Source: Nonomuraea fuscirosea (GTDB lineage Bacteria > Actinomycetota > Actinomycetes > Streptosporangiales > Streptosporangiaceae). Taken from it: a stretch of DNA of 64,000 nt. Positions within the stretch are counted from its first letter, which is position 1; every line of letters begins with the position of its first letter. A program made the translations under genes and the position numbers. Positions 59,633 through 64,000 of this stretch are shown here, piece by piece. The DNA lies in contig NZ_PVNG01000027.1 in the NCBI RefSeq assembly GCF_003001935.1, forward strand, positions 142,082-206,081, written 5' to 3'. The notes beneath the pieces were generated by a model that was given only the letters and a program-made list of their open reading frames with translations, made no database searches and was not told where the DNA came from.

Positions 59633-60582
59633 CGTGGTCCGCTCCGCTGCTGCTGATCCTCGGGCTGCTGGTCACGGCCGCGCTCGCCTGGGCCGCCGTC
59701 GTCTCGGCCCGCCGCAGGAGGACCGCGCTCGCCGCGGCCGGCCTGGTCGTGCCCGGGGGACGCCGGGCGTACCTAGGAGTCGGCCTGACCATCGCCGGCG
59801 TCGCCGTGCTCGCCATCGCCACGGCGGGACCCGCGGCCATGGTGCCGGTCCCGCGAGCGGCGGGCACCGTCATCCTGGCCATCGACGTCTCCAACAGCAT
59901 GGGCGCCGACGACGTCGCGCCCACCCGGCTGGCGGGCGCGCAGCGGGCCGCCCGCGCGTTCGTGGCGGCGCAGCCGGACAGCGTCGACATCGGGGTCGTC
60001 GCGTTCGAACGGGGCGCGCTCACCACCGCCCGCCCCGACGCCGACCACTCCGTCGCGCTCAAGGCCATCGACCGGCTGAAGGTCACCGGCGGCACCTCGC
60101 TGGGAGCGGCCATCACGGCCTCGCTGACGGCGATCACCGGCAAGCAGGCCGCCCTCGGCCGCGACGGCGCCCCGCCGCCCGACCTCGGCTACTGGCCGTC
60201 CGCCACGATCGTGATCTTCTCCGACGGCCAGAACCAGGGCAACGACGTAGAGAAGGTCGCGACCCTGGCCCAGCAGGCGGGCGTGCACATCCACACCGTC
60301 GGCGTCGGCACCACGGCGGGCACCGCGGTCAAGGTGGACGGCTACAACCTGCAGACCTCGCTCGACGAGGACACGCTCACGCTGATCGCGCAGACCACCG
60401 GCGGCGAGTACCACCCCGCCACCGACACCGCGCGGCTCGACGGGATCGCCGGCACGATCGACCTGCGGCTCACCGTCTCCGACGAGCCGCTGCCCCTCGC
60501 CGGCGGGCTGATCGGGCTCGCCCTCGCACTGCTCACCGCGGGAGCGGCGCTCACCGTGCTCCGGTCAGGACGGGTGATCTGA
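59629..60582 (+). CDS. VWA membrane protein, BatA-type
   Basis: 317 aa. Two N-terminal membrane segments, then a VWA domain with MIDAS (AIDVSNSMGADD, GGTSLGAA, FSDGQN) and a final membrane helix (PLAGGLIGLALALLTAGAAL). Typical BatA-like protein anchored at both ends with the VWA outside or in the cytoplasm. GGGGAGG upstream of ATG. Partner gene follows after 1 bp. Confidence 0.9.
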   Translation: MTWSAPLLLILGLLVTAALAWAAVVSARRRRTALAAAGLVVPGGRRAYLGVGLTIAGVAVLAIATAGPAAMVPVPRAAGTVILAIDVSNSMGADDVAPTRLAGAQRAARAFVAAQPDSVDIGVVAFERGALTTARPDADHSVALKAIDRLKVTGGTSLGAAITASLTAITGKQAALGRDGAPPPDLGYWPSATIVIFSDGQNQGNDVEKVATLAQQAGVHIHTVGVGTTAGTAVKVDGYNLQTSLDEDTLTLIAQTTGGEYHPATDTARLDGIAGTIDLRLTVSDEPLPLAGGLIGLALALLTAGAALTVLRSGRVI

Positions 60583-60583
60583 C

Positions 60584-61648
60584 ATGACGTTCTCATGGCC
60601 GTGGGCCCTGCTGTCCATCCTGATCATCCCGCTGATCCTGGGCATCCGCTGGTGGGCGCTGCGCCGCCGGCGGCGCGCCGCCGTCCGGGTCACCTCGATC
60701 GCCCTCGTCCGCAGCGCGCTGCCCGGCCGGACGCGGTGGATCCGCAAGATCCCGCCCGCGTTGTTCGTCACCGGGCTCGCCCTGCTCGCGGTCGGGGCCG
60801 CGCGGCCGCAGGCGTCGGTCCCGGTGCCGCAGACGGCGGCGACGATCCTGCTCGCGCTCGACACCTCGGGCTCCATGTGCTCCACGGACGTGGACCCGAA
60901 CCGGCTGACCGCCGCCAAGAAGGCTGCCACCGACTTCATCGAGTCCCTGGAGGGCGGGCCGCGCATCGGCCTGGTCACCTTCTCGGGCAGCGCCGGCCTG
61001 CTCGTCCCGCCCACCGACGACACCGACGCGCTGACCGAGGCGCTGGACAACCTCACCGTCGGCCGCGGCACCGCGATCGGCCAGGCCATGCTGGCCTCGC
61101 TCGACGCCATCGCGGAGGTCGATCCGTCCGTCGCCCCCACCGGCGCGAGCCCCGATCCCGGCTCGGGCGAGGGCCACGCCGCCGCCGCGATCATCGTGCT
61201 CACCGACGGCGCCAACACCCAGGGCGTGGACCCGCAGACCGCCGCCCAGGAGGCGGCCCTGCGCCGCGTCCGCGTCTACCCCATCGGCTTCGGCACCACG
61301 ACTCCGGCTCCCATGGTCTGCGAGAACACCCAGTTCGACGGCCGCGGCTTCGGCGGGTGGGGCGGCGGCTGGGGCGGTGGCGGCGGCTTCGACCGGGGCG
61401 GACGCAACATCCGCATGATCGACGAGCCCGCGCTCAAGCAGATCGCCCAGACCACCGGCGGCGCCTACCACCGCGCCGAGAACGCCGACGAGCTCAAGAC
61501 CGCGCTCGAAGCCCTGCCGGGCAGCTTCAGCGTCGTCAACCGGCGGGTCGACACCGCCGCCGCCTTCGCGGCCGGCGGCGCGCTCTTCGTCGTCGCCGCC
61601 CTGTCGCTCTCCCTCTGGTGGAACCGCCCTCGTACGCCTACCCGCTGA
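60584..61648 (+). CDS. VWA membrane protein, BatB-type, Gly-rich insert
   Basis: 354 aa, same plan as BatA: N-terminal membrane segments, VWA with MIDAS ALDTSGSMCS and TDGANTQG, C-terminal membrane helix. A glycine-rich loop of ~20 residues (GFGGWGGGWGGGGGF) sits in the VWA domain close to the third strand, followed by GGRNIRMIDEPAL. Last gene of the operon. Confidence 0.9.
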   Translation: MTFSWPWALLSILIIPLILGIRWWALRRRRRAAVRVTSIALVRSALPGRTRWIRKIPPALFVTGLALLAVGAARPQASVPVPQTAATILLALDTSGSMCSTDVDPNRLTAAKKAATDFIESLEGGPRIGLVTFSGSAGLLVPPTDDTDALTEALDNLTVGRGTAIGQAMLASLDAIAEVDPSVAPTGASPDPGSGEGHAAAAIIVLTDGANTQGVDPQTAAQEAALRRVRVYPIGFGTTTPAPMVCENTQFDGRGFGGWGGGWGGGGGFDRGGRNIRMIDEPALKQIAQTTGGAYHRAENADELKTALEALPGSFSVVNRRVDTAAAFAAGGALFVVAALSLSLWWNRPRTPTR

Positions 61649-61667
61649 CCGGGGCTGATTACAGGGG

Positions 61668-62138
61668 TCAGTCGTCGGAGGCCAGGCGGGCCGGGAAGCC
61701 GCCGGTCGCGATCGGGCCCCAGCGGTCGATGTGCAGCCGGATCAGGGACTTGTCCTGGCGGCGCATGGCCTCGCGGTACTCGTCCCAGTCGGGGTGCTCG
61801 CCGGCGATGCAGCGGTAGTAGTCCACCAGCGGTTCGAGCGCGTCGGGCATGTCCAGCACCTCCGCACGCGCGTCCACCTGCACGTACGGCCCGTTCCAGT
61901 CGTCGGACAGGACGCAGATCGAGGCGCGGTCGTCCCGGCGGGCGTTGACCGCCTTGGCCCGGTCGGGGTAGGTCGAGACGACGATCCTGCCCTCCTGGTC
62001 GACGCCGCAGGAGACCGGCGAGAGCTGCGGCCGGCCGTCCGCGCGCGTGGTGGACAGCAGGCCGTGGTGGCGGGGGCGGAGGAAGTCAAGCAGTTCGGGC
62101 AGTTCGACGCGGCGGGCGGTCGCGATGCTGGGAGCCAT
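61668..62138 (-). CDS. PPOX-class F420-dependent oxidoreductase
   Basis: 156-aa split-barrel protein (HHGLLSTTRADGRPQLSPVS, RIVVSTYPDRAKAVNARRDD) of the F420/FMN PPOX class common in actinomycetes. May reduce biliverdin-like or other small substrates; unresolved. Convergent with the BatB gene, 20 bp apart. Confidence 0.88.
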   Translation of the reverse strand: MAPSIATARRVELPELLDFLRPRHHGLLSTTRADGRPQLSPVSCGVDQEGRIVVSTYPDRAKAVNARRDDRASICVLSDDWNGPYVQVDARAEVLDMPDALEPLVDYYRCIAGEHPDWDEYREAMRRQDKSLIRLHIDRWGPIATGGFPARLASDD

Positions 62139-62277
62139 GACACATGCCTTTCATTACGGACGTGGCTTCGATCCTTCCACTCCTGACGCGAGGAACACCC
62201 GATCCGAAACGGGGACGTAACAGACGTCCTACATGATCGGTGTCACCCCGCCCCCGTTCGACCCCGCGAGGAGAGTC

Positions 62278-63597
62278 ATGAGCGTGTCGCAGACGTACGG
62301 ACGACGGAACTTCCTGCGCGTGGCGGCGGCCCTGACCGGCGCGGGCGGCGCGTCGCTGGCCGGCGCCGGACGGGCCGCCGCCACCCCGACGCTGCCGAAG
62401 GAGATCCTCCAGCCCCGCAAGGGGCCGATCCACGGCCGGCACTACCTCCCGTCCACGGTGGAGCAGGTCACGTGGGGGTACGTGCCCGCGCTGGGCAGCG
62501 AACCCGTGCTGCGGGTCAGGTCCGGCGACACCGTCACCGTCGACACGGTCTCGCACGAGGGCATCCTGGAGGACCAGGGCCGCGACCCCGTCGCCTACTT
62601 CGCCCGGCACGGCGTGGCCCGATCGGACGTGCTCCAGGACGCCATCGCCATCGCCCGCGACTACGACCGCACGCCCAGGGACTTCGACCTCGACGGCCCG
62701 CATGTCGTGACGGGCCCGATCCACGTGGCCGGCGCGCGGCCGGGCGACGTGCTCAAGGTCGAGATGCTCTCCATGCTGCCGCGCGTCCCGTACGGGGTGG
62801 TGTCCAGCCGCCACGGCAAGGGCGCGCTGGCCCGGCAGGCGAACGGCGGCGCCCCCGACGGCATCACGCCGGCGGAGGTCATGCCGCCCGTGGCCACCGA
62901 CGGCCGCTCCACCGGGGATCCGCTCAGGTACGGGAACGTCTCGGTCTTCACCCCGGTCCGGCGCGGTCGCAAGGGCGTGGCCAGCGGCGTGCTCAAGCGC
63001 GGCATGCGGGGCAAGGAGGTGACGTTCCCGCTGAAGCCGTTCATGGGGATGATGGGCGTCGCGTTCGCCGAGTCCGACCGGCCGACCGATCCGCTGCTCA
63101 ACAGCATTCCGCCCACTCTGGGCGGCGGCAACATCGACATCAGCCACCTCGGCGCGGGCGCCACCTTCTACCTGCCGGTCTTCACCGAGGGCGCGCTCTT
63201 CTACACCGGCGACCCCCACCACGCGATGGGCGGCGGCGAGGTGGCGCTGACGGCGATGGAGGGATCCCTGCGCGCCACGTTCCGTTTGACGGTGTGCAAG
63301 AAGGGCTCGGGGGACGCCCCTTCTGTCGCCTTCCGCTACCCCTTCGGCGAGACGGCGCACGCCTGGCTGCCGATCGGCCTGTCCGACCCGGACGGCTCCA
63401 GGAACGGCCAGGTGAACGACCTGGACGTGGCCATGCGCCGCGCCGTCGTCAACGCCCTCGACTTCCTGGAGCACGACCAGGGGATGGACCGCGCCGTCGC
63501 CTACGCCTACCTGTCGGCCGCCACCGACTTCGAGATCTCCCAGGTGGTCGATCGCACCACCGGCGTGCACGGGCTCATCCGCAAGGAGCACTTCTGA
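62278..63597 (+). CDS. Tat-exported acetamidase/formamidase-family protein
   Basis: 439 aa. The N-terminus is a twin-arginine signal (GRRNFLRVAAALTG) with Ala-rich cleavage region. The body belongs to the FmdA_AmdA family: DGPHVVTGPIHVAGARPGDV, NGGAPDGITP..., HHAMGGGEVALTAMEGS. The family hydrolyses formamide or acetamide; export is unusual and suggests use of external amides. ATG at 62278 with AGGAG five bases upstream. Confidence 0.88.
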   Translation: MSVSQTYGRRNFLRVAAALTGAGGASLAGAGRAAATPTLPKEILQPRKGPIHGRHYLPSTVEQVTWGYVPALGSEPVLRVRSGDTVTVDTVSHEGILEDQGRDPVAYFARHGVARSDVLQDAIAIARDYDRTPRDFDLDGPHVVTGPIHVAGARPGDVLKVEMLSMLPRVPYGVVSSRHGKGALARQANGGAPDGITPAEVMPPVATDGRSTGDPLRYGNVSVFTPVRRGRKGVASGVLKRGMRGKEVTFPLKPFMGMMGVAFAESDRPTDPLLNSIPPTLGGGNIDISHLGAGATFYLPVFTEGALFYTGDPHHAMGGGEVALTAMEGSLRATFRLTVCKKGSGDAPSVAFRYPFGETAHAWLPIGLSDPDGSRNGQVNDLDVAMRRAVVNALDFLEHDQGMDRAVAYAYLSAATDFEISQVVDRTTGVHGLIRKEHF

Positions 63598-63727
63598 GCA
63601 GGGTCTACGCGATGTGGCGGCGATCACATGTGGTGTGTGGATTCGTCCACAGATGATCGGGTGGCGTCTCCGTAGTGTCTGTCTTGCCGGAGCACCCCGG
63701 CGGAACGGACAAGGGGAGGAACCCGAA

Positions 63728-64000
63728 ATGCGTAAGACCTTCGCGATCGCGGCGCTGGCCGGTTCGATGGCTCTGACCGGTCTGGCGCTGAGCCCGGCCG
63801 CGGCTCAGGCCAGCACCACCACGACCACGCACACGGGGACGAACTGGGGGAAGTTCTTCTCCAGTGACCACAAGGCGTACACGTTCGGCAAGACGTGGGA
63901 GTCGCACGGCAAGGTGTTCACGAAGTGGTACGGGGTGGACAAGGTCGGCGGTAAGAAGGGCTGGGTCTGGTTCGAGGTGTACCAGGGCGGTCACTGGAAG
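63728..64000 (+). CDS. Small secreted protein, cut by window end
   Basis: At least 91 residues, running off the right edge. Signal peptide MRKTFAIAALAGSMALTGLA ending near AAAQA, then a mature part rich in Thr, Gly, Trp and Lys (NWGKFFSSDHKAYTFGKTW, GGKKGWVWFEVYQGG). Clear GGGAGGA ribosome site. A family I cannot name; the pattern suggests a beta-sheet exoprotein. Confidence 0.75.
   Translation, partial: MRKTFAIAALAGSMALTGLALSPAAAQASTTTTTHTGTNWGKFFSSDHKAYTFGKTWESHGKVFTKWYGVDKVGGKKGWVWFEVYQGGHWK

Overview
The window is chromosomal DNA from a filamentous, high-G+C actinomycete. Nearly every gene has G/C at third codon positions, GTG starts are common, and the gene set is typical: many LacI/TetR/GntR/LysR/AraC regulators, a mycothiol-type DsbA protein, a secreted GH5 mannanase with CBM2, DUF5994, STAS and CoxMSL-type molybdenum enzymes. 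The protein style suggests Streptosporangiaceae (Nonomuraea-like), but that is inference. I see no rRNA, tRNA or CRISPR array.

Left part (1-16.3 kb). An orphan-looking NarL-class sensor kinase sits between two 16-bp palindromes and a strong terminator. Next is a sugar utilisation locus: binding protein, two permeases and a GH127 beta-L-arabinofuranosidase, divergent from a LacI repressor. A secreted endo-beta-mannanase lies convergent to lacI. A TetR regulator is divergent from a three-gene xanthine-dehydrogenase/CO-dehydrogenase-like operon. A DUF1348 protein and an ArsB/NhaD-type ion transporter follow.

Middle (16.3-26 kb). This is an accessory zone of small genes, with AraC and RibD/DHFR-like genes, a DsbA/Rv2466c-like protein with an altered CPYT active site, and DUF429. 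It also holds two broken genes (a DUF6461-type gene with a 5-bp duplication and a GntR gene with a 1-nt loss), two copies of a hairpin-rich dispersed repeat, and a stretch of visibly lower G+C (about 22.7-25.7 kb) with a short GntR regulator behind two perfect inverted repeats, a small membrane protein and a ParB-like DUF6551 protein.

26-44 kb. An intradiol dioxygenase and a heterodimeric ABC exporter with one degenerate ATP site come first. STAS and DUF5994 proteins follow, then a VOC / flavin-oxidoreductase-like / cysteine-dioxygenase-like operon divergent from a LysR gene. A translationally coupled MoxR ATPase, VWA/DUF2201 protein and tryptophan-repeat protein form a cassette; a decayed fragment of the repeat gene lies 2.7 kb away. 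A serine hydrolase is divergent from an HTH/Clp-N protein across an 18-bp inverted repeat. A LysR regulator and a tartrate/D-malate-type dehydrogenase share a palindrome. A secreted D-Ala-D-Ala carboxypeptidase-like enzyme and a TPR-like protein end this section.

44-64 kb. Contents are a 745-residue membrane protein with a DUF732-like tail, a membrane-anchored Mrr-like nuclease, an NAD-dependent DNA ligase, an FAD amine-oxidase-like protein followed by an MBL hydrolase, ankyrin and SMI1/KNR4 proteins, and an aromatic-ring monooxygenase. A Bat-type operon follows (trypsin-like protease, MoxR, DUF58, a 29-codon coupled micro-ORF, two VWA membrane proteins). The window closes with a PPOX/F420 enzyme, a Tat-exported acetamidase and the start of a small secreted protein cut by the window edge.
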